Assembly (NCBI GenBank): GCA_030435675.1
Contig: CM059624.1
Location: 768,769 to 832,768, forward strand
DNA: 64,000 bases
DNA from: Steinernema hermaphroditum
Lineage: Eukaryota; Nematoda; Chromadorea; Rhabditida; Steinernematidae
Reading direction: 5' to 3'
Of this stretch, positions 8,592 through 19,700 are shown piece after piece. Below the pieces are notes generated by a model. The model made no database searches. It had not been told where the DNA came from and was given only the letters and a program-made list of their open reading frames with translations. The position numbers and the translations under genes were made by a program. The stretch's first letter is position 1; the number at the start of each line of letters is the position of its first letter.

Positions 8592-10391
8592 ATGGACGTG
8601 GCCGACTCTTCGCGTCCTAGAGTACGCCGCGCGCACGACGAGATACTGGAGAAGCAGAACGAGCTCATCCGACTGGTAAAGCTCTATCCGCTAGAGGAGA
8701 TCGAGTATCAACCGCCGATTCGCGACTACAACGTCCTCTACGATGCGCTCGTTGACACTTTTGGCGAAGATTGCATCGGCGGCTCGTCCACGTACCCGTT
8801 CCGGCTTCCGTGTCAGATAAGCGAATTCAACGTTGAGGGGAGGAATGGTGGCCTTAGATTTGATGCTCATCTCAAGATCGACGACTACGTTATTTTTGAG
8901 TTTAACGATGAACGTATGGTGACAAGGTGAGCTCGTTTTTGTAGATGTATGATCTATTTCCGTCATAGATTACGGTAGTTTGCTAGTCCTGAGAAATAAA
9001 TGGATATTTTTTAGATGTTTCGTAAACGCTTGCTGCCTACCTGATCACCGACCTCTGCTACCGGTCATCGACAACATTCTCTACAGAATACTAGACCGCA
9101 CTGTCATTCAACATGTGTACTGTGAAAGCGAACTTTATGTTCGAGATCACCTTGTTGAAAAGTTCGAGGAACGCCATTACTGTTGGGTAAGTTTATAACG
9201 AAGTGGAATGGAACACAATGGAGACATAGGCTCTCTGACCATTGTGATAATAGTGCAGCAGCGTGGCGCAGTGGAAGCGTGCTGGGCCCATAACCCAGAG
9301 GTCGGTGGATCGAAACCACTCGCTGCTAATCTTTTTTTCTCGGAATTCTTTTGAAACGGTTTACAGTATTTTCTTTTGTATAATTTAAAAAACGATAAAA
9401 AATCGAACACCACTGCCCAGATTCTTTCGCAATTCGAAATTTCCGTGAAAAAAAAATTTGCGTCTGAGGGGAATCAAACCCCTGTCGATTGCTTGGAAGG
9501 CAACCATGCTGACCATTACACCACAGACACAGTTAACGATGATCACCAAGTTGATAAGATGTTCCTCGTTTCAGGGAAGTCGCATAAGCTCTACTGACGT
9601 ACGCTCCACGTGTGATGGCTGTGGAATACCAAAAAAGGACAATCCAGCAGGTGCTGCGACTCTTCAGTGCGGCCACTACTTCTGCTTCGACTGCTGGGTA
9701 CAGTATATCACTCGACGCATAGCCACCAAGCAGTTCCCAATGTACTGCCCCAAAGCGAATTGTCAGATCCTGCAGCCAGCTGGCGGGCTGCTCACCTTCA
9801 TTCCGAAAGCTCTCGTGGACTACTACGGTAATTGTATTGTCGATAAGGAGATCGCCGACGCAAATACGAAGTTCTCCAAATGTTGGCGCTGCGACGAGCT
9901 CATTTTGTTGGGTGTTCCCCTGAAGGAGGAAGAGTGTCCCATCGAGATCATTATTGAAGAGACCACAGATGATGAAGAACAAGAGGAGGAGGAAGACAAG
10001 CCGTCAGGAAGAGACAGTAGCTACGAATCGGAGTCTCCGGAACCTCGATTTAACGAGAACATCAGGATTGTAATCTGTGAATGTGGAGCGGCTACATGTT
10101 GTGATTGTCGACTGAAGGCTCATGAGCCTCTAAGTTGTGAGGCTTTTAAACGCTATCTAGAAGGTATAGGAACCCACATTTTAAGATCTGATCATATTTT
10201 CAGTTAATGGCGAATACGTGGCTCCAACGTTTTCGACCAGAGAACAACTAGAGGAGTTTCTCGTCCTTAGCCAGTTTGAACCACTAGAAATTGGTTCGGA
10301 TACTATTAGCCAACTTCGTCGAAAAATCGAAGAGGAAAACGACGAGGCTGCGATTGAGATTTGCAAGCAGATGGTCAACATTCGTCTTTAA
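8592..10391 (+). CDS. RBR-like protein with RING1 and IBR but no RING2
   Basis: Four exons (8592-8926, 9015-9186, 9575-10163, 10204-10391) join in frame to give 427 residues. Residues 1 to about 170 form an N-terminal domain I do not recognise. A RING1-type zinc cluster follows (CDGCG, CGHYFCFDC, CPKANC), then an IBR region (CWRC, CECGAATCCDC) interrupted by an acidic insert of about 50 residues. The C-terminal tail is helical and has no cysteine cluster, so RING2 with its catalytic cysteine is absent. RBR ligases need RING2 to transfer ubiquitin, so this protein is probably non-catalytic or adaptor-like. Compare the complete RBR gene at 37295. The 388-nt intron 2 carries two tRNA genes. I chose ATG 8592 because an acceptor-like site lies just upstream. 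Confidence 0.75.
9257..9328 (+). tRNA. Initiator tRNA-Met (CAT), inside an intron
   Basis: 72 nt including the discriminator. Acceptor stem AGCAGCG pairs with CGCTGCT. The anticodon arm CTGGGCCCATAACCCAG with its GGG/CCC pairs is the initiator hallmark, and the T-loop has A instead of T at the usual position (GATCGAAAC), also initiator-like. It is transcribed in the same direction as the host gene. A second copy lies at 36991-37062. Confidence 0.93.
9459..9530 (-). tRNA. tRNA-Gly (TCC), diverged copy inside an intron
   Basis: Cloverleaf on the minus strand with anticodon loop CTTCCAA. Compared with the perfect copy at 44895, position 2 is T (a G-U pair) and the T-loop reads TTTGATTC instead of TTCGATTC, which changes the near-universal C56. 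The gene may be weakened or decaying. It faces tRNA-iMet in the same intron. Confidence 0.85.
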
Positions 10392-12029
10392 TATCATTCA
10401 CAACATTTATATCCGTTTGTGGCACTTTGTTCCTTCTTCACATTATGTTAACCTTCATTTAGTCTTTGCATTGTCATCTAATCGTCTTAATACCTTTTGT
10501 AATTTCATAATATCACGGCATATCGATTGATATCAGCATGCATGGTGTGAGTTAGGGAGAATTATGTCGAAGAATGAGAAGACCTGGCTTCAACTGTCAG
10601 AAGATAGAGCATTTCATCGCTATGATACCATTTAGACGAACATTCAACAAACATCCAACATCTCCGTTTTGTTCACGATGCTCACCATCACTCTCATTTC
10701 TATGATAACTCATACCGTATACATGATCACGTTAAATATATATTAACATTGTATTTGCAGATGAAATTCGGAGCTCATTCGTGTTTTGCAGAGTGAAAAT
10801 GCCACTGGCAGGCATTCCGTATTCTGAGTTTAATTCTCATAATGGATTTTGCAGCCATGCGTATAATTCCATTCTGAGATTGTTAGAAAGTGATGGTTGT
10901 GCAAGTGAACTATTTTAAAGGTACGAGTCGGCAAAAATTCAGAAATGGCGACGGACACACTGCACTTCTGGGGTTTGTCTGGGGCGGCTTCGGAGTTCGC
11001 ATCTCCTTCAGAGAGAAGGGTTCTTGGTTAGGGAGTTGCGTCTTCGTTGGTCACCAGAGCGTCGACTATCTTCAAGGTGACTTCTAACGCATCCGGATTC
11101 GTGGCCTCGGACATCTTGTTTGCCAGCTGTGGCATATGACAACTAAACTTTCCGAAAGGACAAGGTAAAGCAGATCAACCTTACGAAATAGCGGCGCTAC
11201 ACGGACCCCGACCGATTATGGATTATGTAAAGTTGTTGGCAATGAGACTGTTCAGAAGATACGCCGCGAGACCCTTCGTGTGATTAGTGCCGGAAGGCTA
11301 CTGGTGTCGCACCGCCCGCAGGGCTACTTGGCCCTTAGTACAAACCACTTAACCCTTAGTGCAACTTTGTCGCCAATATCAATAAAAATGATCAGTTTGC
11401 CATTACAAAAAATATTTCGTTTGTTTCTTGTACCTCGGCAATTGTCTTCGTGACAAACATTAACGAACTTTCTACATTTGATGAACAAAAGTGCCATCAC
11501 AGCGCAGTTCAATTGTGGAGTATAACTAAAAAACGTGTCTTCTTTTGTTTATGTTAACATCATGCTCGGTAACCTGTTTCTTTTTGTATGCACTCTTGAT
11601 CAACTTGTTGTTCTTTGCATAACAAACAATTGACAATTTGAGTCTGTAAACAGGTGGGAAGGGAAGCACGTTTTTAGTCGACATTTGAATATTTGGCTTG
11701 CCGTGTAATACATGTTATAACCAAAACAATGCATTCGTTTAGTACACATCGCCCCGAAAAATAGTCAAATGTGAGATTTTAATCACCAGTAGCGCACTAA
11801 TATCTGCACACTTCCTCGATGAAGTACACTTCCTCTTTTTATCGCTATCTTGGACGCAGGTAACCTTGACAGCCAAATGAGATTGTACTTTAGCGTTTTG
11901 CGTTTTCGAACGTTTTTTTTTTATTCTATTCCCATAGCTAAATGCTTACTTCGGTTAAATCCATGCAGATCGATATGGGTGATTCGGCATACAATATACA
12001 TCCTGTATAAAGCATAATCCTGTATAGCA
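10392..12029. other. Intergenic, no gene recognised
   Basis: AT-rich, with short open frames only. No domain or paired splice sites seen. Confidence 0.4.
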
Positions 12030-12222
12030 AAGCGATGAAAAGAAAATGGAAATTTGCGTGAAGCATGGCGAATCGGGCTGTGTGATAGTCGCCAGTGGTC
12101 TGATTGACGGCTGATTTGACACTGATTTCGGAATGGAGGCCACCGACAACACGTCCACAAGGCAGACCAAAGATAAGATGGAGAGATGACTTCGTGAAAA
12201 CTATGGGAACTCAACGCTAACA
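12030..12222 (+). pseudogene. Decayed LINE (RTE-like) reverse transcriptase tail
   Basis: The segment around 12140-12222 encodes RPQGRPKIRWRDDFVKTM before a stop. This matches the typical end of nematode RTE-like non-LTR polyproteins (RPxGRPPxRWxDDF). Upstream, KWKFA and SMANRA fit the preceding conserved block, but frameshifts and stops break the frame. Dead fragment. Confidence 0.55.
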
Positions 12223-13917
12223 AAATGTCGAAAGAAGCAAACCTTTAAACCAGCAAACCATGGTGCAAACGAGGAATCAAAACGTCTCAACGGTGACTGA
12301 CCGAGAGGAAAATCCTGCATACTTGATCGGTGGTCATAAGGCGCAACTTTGTGAAACATATGATATTGCAAAAATAAACTAACATATTCCTATGTTATAT
12401 GGATATGACGACCCAATCCTCATGATTGGTATGCGTTTTAATTGATGTACAAAATGGATCCCTATCCATTAGTCCACCTCCAAGGGGTACACAAAATCAT
12501 CTTTTAAACTAGCATATATTTTATTGTAAAGCGCACGCCGAAATTCTGAATTTCCCACAGAATTGCGAGCTCAATGTATAGCTGTAACATGTGGTTGACC
12601 TTTACGCAAAACTCGAAATTTCATTCCAGGGTTCACCGCACCGCAAACATTTTAGAACGCTGGAGATCAAATAAATGCATCCAATGACATTAAATCTGAG
12701 CAGCATGTGATTCCACAACGATCTTGAACATTGGCGCTTGTCAACCCATTAATTCGAAAGATGCAAATGGTCGGCTCTCAAAACCAGTTCTGCGCCATTT
12801 GCCTATTCAGATTTCCCTTCTACTCGCGCATATCGATTGTTCCGGCATATCCGCTCGCCGTTGCCCAGCTGCAAGACCGGTCTTTTATCCCTCCTCAAAG
12901 ATTTTCACAGCCACCCTATTTAGAACTTCAATAGCTGTAGTGTGTGGCGACCACCGATTACGTTCCGCCGCTTAAACCACGTGTTTTCTAATGCGCATTC
13001 CCCGGCTGCTCAGCTGATAACCTCTGCGTGACAATCACTGCTCGGAGAAGGCGATCAAGTAAACAACAACAGCCAAATTGTTTGTTGTTCGGCGTGTTTG
13101 CTCTTTGCTTACTTCAGCCCCTCCCCTTTTCACTTTCGTCCTTCGCCCACTCGTTGGCTGCACTCAAAAGTCACGTCTGCCCGTCGTTATGTCGCTCTTC
13201 CTCGCCGCTCTGCTACTCGTCCTCGTAAGACTACCTCTTCCTCACCTTATAATGTCATCATTTTAGAATGCGATCCGAATGCCATATATCATTTGCCTCA
13301 TCTCGAGCTTGATCGTTCGGATCGGACTCCTTGTTGTTTCCTATCAAGTATTTGGTGATGACAAGTTGGCTATCTTCAATATATGACCTATTCCTATGTG
13401 AACTCAGTTCGTATTTATTTGCGATCTCTGTAAATAAACTGCTCAATAGTCAAAGCATATTGGACGGATCGATTTAGAATAGGAACTTTGAGAATCTACA
13501 TTACTGAGCAATGTGTATTGTTTAAAAACAGCCTCTTTCTACATACTAGTTACTGCCCTATTTACCTAAATGATAATCTCTAATGTTTGTTTGCGTTCTT
13601 AATCTTGACTTTCTGCAAAAATTGTGTTTGAACTGGCTTGAATACTTTTTGTAAAAAGGACAAATGAGGACCCCTATGTAGCCCTCGCATAGTGGTGTCA
13701 TCTGCGGTGGAAAAAGTGTAAGTGTAACCCGAATAACAGAGGGCAAATAGGTGGGAACAATTGGTGTCTTAATCGCTTTCACCTCAAATAATTTGATAAA
13801 TTGACTTGACGATTGGATTTGGGTGTCCCAGTGTTTTGGAATTATTAAAAAACTTGGGGTTATCTACTCAGGAGAAGCCTCTTATCAATGACTCAATATT
13901 TATTCGTCATTTCCCCC
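12223..13917. other. Intergenic, no gene recognised
   Basis: Includes pyrimidine-rich open frames near 13028-13358 with no domain signature. The right end is the 3' side of gluconokinase, with AATAAA on the minus strand near 13896-13901. Confidence 0.4.
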
Positions 13918-14555
13918 TTACTGCTTTTGAAATTCCAACGCCTCCACAATCGCATTCACAACGTCACCAACACCTTTGTGAGAACAATCAACGATAACAT
14001 ACTTAAGATCATTGCCATGGGGACGCTCCAATGTTGCCAGTTGCGAGTCGAGCATGTTCACTTTAAAATAGTGACCTTGACGAGTGCACAGTCTGCGCTT
14101 GAGCTCCTCCCCGGGAACGTCGAGAAATACGAAGAGATGAGAGGGCGAGTGTTCCGCCAGAATCCGTCTGTACTGTTGCTTTAGAGCTGAACAGGCGAGA
14201 ACGAGTTTCTCGTGGCGGAAAGGAAGTTGCGAGAGGGTCTGCAGCCAAGGAAGACGGTCGTCATCTGCAAGCACGTGGTTGAAACGTGATCGTTGTACAT
14301 CTTTTTGCATGTTTGTACTTTACAAATATCGTTTTCACCAACTAGAGAGGCACAAATATACATCAAACATAAAAAAGGTGGTCATCCCCAAATAAGCATA
14401 CCGGTAAGAGGGACTCCATTCGCCATTTTCTGCTTGTTTTCTTCGGAATGAAAATCGTCCGCATCACAGAAATGAAACCCAAGCCTCCTTGCCAGCTCAC
14501 TTCCGACGGTCGTCTTTCCACATCCCGACACTCCCATAACGACAATGAAGCTCAT
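13918..14555 (-). CDS. Gluconokinase (thermoresistant family)
   Basis: Exons 14555-14402 and 14264-13918 join in phase and give 166 residues, near the family's usual length. The enzyme phosphorylates D-gluconate to 6-phosphogluconate, feeding the pentose phosphate pathway, and is cytosolic. Visible motifs are the P-loop [11 protein letters not shown] (residues 8-18), the substrate motif DADDFH..ENKQKM (about 32-44) and, across the splice junction, [13 protein letters not shown]. The later [11 protein letters not shown] block is also typical. The T-rich acceptor TTTTTTTTTCAG two bases before the ATG suggests trans-splicing. A poly(A) signal lies about 20 nt past the stop. Confidence 0.9.
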
Positions 14556-14956
14556 TTCTGAAAAAAAAAGTTTTGAGATCTCGAATACAATGTCACCGCA
14601 ATTAAGGCACTCGACGGTGACCTGAGGCTGTCCATTTACTTTAGTATAAGTAAACAAATTATATGGTGTTTGGAAGGAATTTTATGGCGTTATAGTGATT
14701 ACACATAGACTTTGTGATCTGCCTGTTATATTGATTGATTAGGTCGTTGAAAAGATAAATTGCATGACCTTATTCAGAAGGTCGTTCAGTTTGGTTTTTG
14801 GAAGGCAAACGTGAGAAATAGAAATAATAAATATCGCTTCGATTCTAAATTTATGCGTATTGCTCAACAATAAAAGTGCAAACAGAACTGTAGGCCGTCA
14901 TAAACCTCAAAGATTAGTCCATCACTAACTACTAATTTTGTGGCCTGATCACTCAT

Positions 14957-16584
14957 GTTAACTCGTTGGAAAGTAAATAGAAAACAAGCGGAATCTTCGA
15001 AGATTAGTTCCTTGTCGATGCTAGATGAAGTGCAAGCCAAAATTAGCGAGAAGAGGTTCTCCCCCATCGAACTGCAAACCACTACAAACGAGAGAATCGA
15101 ACCATGGACAGTCAGCATCGCAAACAATACAAAAACCTAATGGTGTGGAACTAACAGTAATAACGGGAAAATTCAAAATGGAAGGATTATCGTATATATC
15201 GGCTTATTTGGACGGAACAGCCTTGTTTACATTGCAAAGCGGCACGCACTGACACAAATAACAGAACTCGATTGGTCAGTCCTTGAATTGACTTCACCGA
15301 AGACATTACCTTTCGGCTTATACGGGGAAAGAAAAGCACAGGCCCTTTATACAAAACGGAAATAATTCTGACTCCCACAACGATCGCCTTAAAGGAGCAC
15401 ATTGGCTGATTTCGGTGGATTATTTGGAGCAAAAGGCGGATTTTTGCGCTAAGGGAAGCAGCCGGCTTCAAGTGTCTTATTCGAGGGATTCGACGTTATC
15501 GTCGCAGAACATTGTCTAAGTCTGGATGAATTGTTTAAGATGCCGGATCCGTCTAGACAAAAGGTCAACTGTGTCTGCAGAAGCTCCCTCAAGTCATTTC
15601 TTTTCGACTCCTTTCCGCGATGAGGTGTAAAATCTTGCTAACACTCTGCTTGGCGTTGCAAGTCATCTCCCAAATCGACCACGACTTCAGAATACCAATT
15701 CCAACCCCGCTCGACGACGCTCTCCTCCGATGCTTTCCGAAGAAGATTCTTTTCGACAAAAGGACAAACTCAATCACCGTGGACGACAACAGGTGTCAAG
15801 AGAAGCTGGCAATACTGATTCCTTTCCTGCTGGAAACCTCCGAATGTGTTATTGACATCAATCCGGACGAGAAGGAGCTTCTTACTGACTGTGAGCCGAT
15901 GGACGCGATTCGGAAGAAGCGCTCTGTCCAGTACGAATCTTCGGAGTTCGAACGTATGTTTTATTTTTTTTAGCTTCTACTAAAAATTGAGCTAACCTCT
16001 AAGCAGCTAAGAATTTAGATCGTCGGAAACCTTCCAAGAGGCGCGTGATCTGGCCGCTGTTCTCTCTACACATCTTCCTCTTCGTCGTGTACGGGATATT
16101 TTCCACGTTGCTATTCATTATCAACTGCCGTGGATTCCGCCACTTCGAATCATTCGCTTTCGGCAATGAGCTCCGCTCCCAACGAAGCGTGCGCACGGTT
16201 GTTGTGGATACCATTGAGAAGTCAAATGAGAAGTTCACTACGAAAACGGATTCGCCTCGACTTCCGACGCCTATTTCGCCAGATAAAATTGGAAGACTTA
16301 CCGTTACCTTCTCAGCCGATCCTGTCATACCAAAGCTATCGAAGGAGAAGAGCGAAATCAAGCCGTCGACCAAATCTACGGCTGAGGACAAGCCGAAGAT
16401 GTCGAGCGAAGGTGACTACGGTGAGTGGATGCGGAAAATGCGTGAGAGGTTCCCGGAAAAGTCGCAGAAGACACAAAAGACCGAGGAGGAACTCATCAGT
16501 GTTAGCGTTGATTCCAATGGTAAGACATGCAAGTTGGTTGTAAATTTAAGTCTTACAATTTTCAGAAATAGCGATACTTCCGAA
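14957..16584 (+). repeat. Left copy of 1.63 kb direct repeat flanking the Helitron-like element
   Basis: Near-identical to 24749-26377: the offset is constant apart from one extra T in a poly-T run. It holds the promoter region and first exons of a host membrane-protein gene. Similarity stops sharply after CTTCCGAA. The left boundary corresponds to the base at which the element's 3' end meets host DNA in the right copy. Confidence 0.95.
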
Positions 16585-16590
16585 CCCGTG
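15620..16590 (+). pseudogene. Truncated left copy of host membrane-protein gene
   Basis: Exons 15620-15953 and about 16019-16519 and the first 19 nt of exon 3 (16566-16584) are as in the complete copy at 25412. The frame then runs into the element and stops within two codons (TGA about 16588-16590). The signal peptide and transmembrane segment are kept; about 115 C-terminal residues are lost. It may still be transcribed from the duplicated promoter. Confidence 0.8.
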
Positions 16591-16742
16591 ACGTTCTGAC
16601 TGATAGTACTCGACCACCACCACTCGACCACATGCGCGGCCTGACTTCTCTCTGTTCGTCTGCGCTCTCTCACGCCGTGCCAACCAGATTGTCGGTTCCG
16701 AATGGGGTCAGCTTCTTATGATTTCTCGGTTTACTTATCATT

Positions 16743-19700
16743 ATGGAGTTTTTTCGGTCAAAATTGGTGTCGAGGGTTTTGAGGTTGGCGGAATTAGTGG
16801 TGTCCCGCCCAGTGAAGAGAAGGCGCGGCAGGAAGGCGACTCTTGAGCCGGAATGCGATGCTCGCTCTGCGGGCTCCGCCAACGAGGGCAAGAAGGGAAA
16901 GAGTGTGCCCGCTACGGGTGGGACACTGAAACCTGGCGTTAGCTTCGCCGAGGTTGCGCGCACCGGGGCTAAGCCGGGCACTACCGTAGTGCTAAGCGCG
17001 GTGGTTCCTAAGAAGGAACCTTGGTTGATCTCTGTGTGCGATCGACCAGTCGACCAGCAGGCTGGAAGAGCGATCCCGCTCAAATTGGCCAGAAGCTGGA
17101 TTGGCAAAAAATTCGAGGTCACTCCTGCCTCGAGTGGGACAGTAACTGCCGACGTTGCTGCTCCTAGGGTGGCCTCGCGTGACAGGTCGGTCCTGCAGGC
17201 CAAAGTGACCGTTAGCGCCCCTTCAAACGGGCTTTGGAGCGTTGTTCTCAGGAGCAATGTGTCCAAAAGGTCGCTTGACTTGCAGGCGAAGAAACAAGCC
17301 GAGCAAGTGGCGAAGAAGGCAAGAAGCTGGGATCTCCGGCTGCAGCGAGGACGTTTCCTTCTCCAGCAAGTGGAGAATGGTGAGAAGGCTCAGAAGGTTA
17401 AGGTTCGTCTGTGTTTCTTTCCATATAAATGATCATCGTAAGCTCATTTTAGTTCCCTGCAAGCCTTCTTTTCCCACAAGTGGAAGAACGGCGTGAAGAG
17501 CCGCTGAAGCCGGTCGACTTCAAGGAGGAGAGCTCCTTCCCGACGATCCAGAGTGAGGAGTGCCGACAAGAGGCACAGAAGACCGACGTCCGTGGCGAGA
17601 AGCTCTCCGGAGGAGGCGAAATCGACATGGATGAGGAAGTGAAGTAAGTTTCAGCCATTTCGGTTTGATGAATTGATGATCTGTTCTCAGAGCGCTTCCG
17701 GAGACGCCAAAAAGGAAGTCAATGGACAAGACACCTGTTGCTCGGAAGCGCAACCGCATCGAGGACGGACCAGTCGACGCCCGCAGCGTTTTCCAGCTGC
17801 CACAAAGATGGCAAGGTATGTATGAAGCTCCCTTACTTTTATACAACGCGTCTTCAGATCTACTCGACGCAGAGCGCGACTTTCCGGCTGGCGGAGCTTG
17901 GCAGAATCTTCTGCAAGACCAGCTGAACAGTCTGCAGCCAGGTGTCTGGATCGATGGAGGCGTTCTTCTGCATTACTTCCTGCTCAAGGTAACTATTGCT
18001 CATTGATAATGATGGATTATTTGTTTCTATGCAGATAGCCGAAATCAACGCCACATCGATGCTGAAGACAACCTTCGTCTCACCCTTTGTGTGGCTTGCT
18101 TCACACAGAGGGAACAAAGCCGACCGCCGGTTCCTGAACAGGGATACCTTCGACATTGCAGTCATCCCTGTCAACTACAACCGCACGCACTGGGCAGTTG
18201 CCGTGCTCTCAGTCAGAAGAAACGAGATCTTCTATTTCGACTCGCTTGGAGTATGTGTTTCTTCGAAGTTTGACAATTTCAATCTGTCACTTTAGAGCCA
18301 GTGGCAGTCGCATGAAACATACTCCGAAGCACTGAGCCTCGCACAGGATCTTCGTCACCTGAGGCGCCCAGAAGTTGCTGAAGATATACGGATCAGGGCT
18401 GCGCCGTCAATTCGCCAAAGTGACAGCCACAGTTGCGGTCTCTTCACTATACACAACGCTCTTGAAGCCGTGCGGCAGCTGATCGGTCAAGAAGAAGCCG
18501 TTCCAGACGTGCGAATCAATGGCATCTTCAACCCAGTGGCTCGCCGCCGTGAAATCGAGGGATTCCTTCGGGAGACATACGCAATCCCGGCGGTCGAAAG
18601 GCGAAGCAGGGAAGAAGAAGCTCCGGCTACACCGTCAAGTCGCCTCTGCTCGGCTTTGGACTCAGCAAGCCTTTCAACACCACCAGCAACGCCCAGTAGC
18701 CACCTGCGCAGAATGAATCTGTCGCAGATGACGCCCGAAGAAAAGGCTGAGCATCGCCGAACGCAGCAAAAGACCTCGCGAATGCGACATAGAGACGAAG
18801 GTAACGAGAGAAAAAAGGAAAGACGCGAACTGAATAAGGAGGCCATCAATGAGAAACGAAAGAAGACGCGTTCTCAACTGAACTCTCAAAGTACATGAGT
18901 ATTTCCAAAAACAGCTCCTTATCTGGATTGTTTAGGGCATTCTCAAGCCACTCGCGTATGCCGCGCAAAGAGCCACAGTGGAGTCGGATGTGCAGCTGCC
19001 GATGCAGGCCATTTATCGCCGTGCCACGACGTTGGTACCTTCGACCATCATTGCGAACACTGCAAAGCCCTACTGTTGCTCTGCGAAAAGAAGAAAGGTA
19101 AACATTTCCGAAACTGTAAACTTCGTTACCATCACTCTTTTCAGGCACCGGTCTTTGCTGCGCTGATGGAAAAGTGGACCTTTCGTCCTTCTACCAGCAG
19201 CTCCAAGACGTCCCTCCCATCATGAGAACGCTGTTTGATTTGGAGCGAGGCGACGTTACCAAGAAGTTCCTGAGGATGGACAAGCAGCTCAATGATGTGT
19301 TCGCTTTCGCCTGCATCTCCACTCAGAAGGCCCCGCCGATGCCGGGAGACTTCCAACCATGCAAGATCAACGGCCAGATCACTACCTACTTCAGTGGTCT
19401 TTTCCCGCCCGACGGCAAGGCACCTGAATTCGGCCAGATCTACACGCTATCAAGTGCAGAATCGCTCGACCGTCACTTCAAGAAGGCCTTCCCGAATCAC
19501 GAAACGATGAAGGATTCAAATTTAGCCAACTGCCGAGAACTGATCGCGATTCTGGAGAGCGTACTTCAAGAAAATCATCCATATGCAAGCCTCTACAAGT
19601 CCACGTATGAGATGTACCGAGAAGCCGAAGAACGTGCGAAGGCAGATGGCACTGCAGTACCGGAACTGCGCATGACGGTGCTGACAAACCGGCAGGCGAA

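Noticed and set aside
15187..15471. 94-residue minus-strand frame, also present at 24979-25263
   Set aside because: It is duplicated only because the whole 1.6 kb segment is; it lies in the upstream region of the host gene and has no features of its own.
16670..17266. 198-residue antisense frame opposite Helitron exon 1
   Set aside because: Shadow of the coding strand; the sense frame joins in phase to the rest of the polyprotein.
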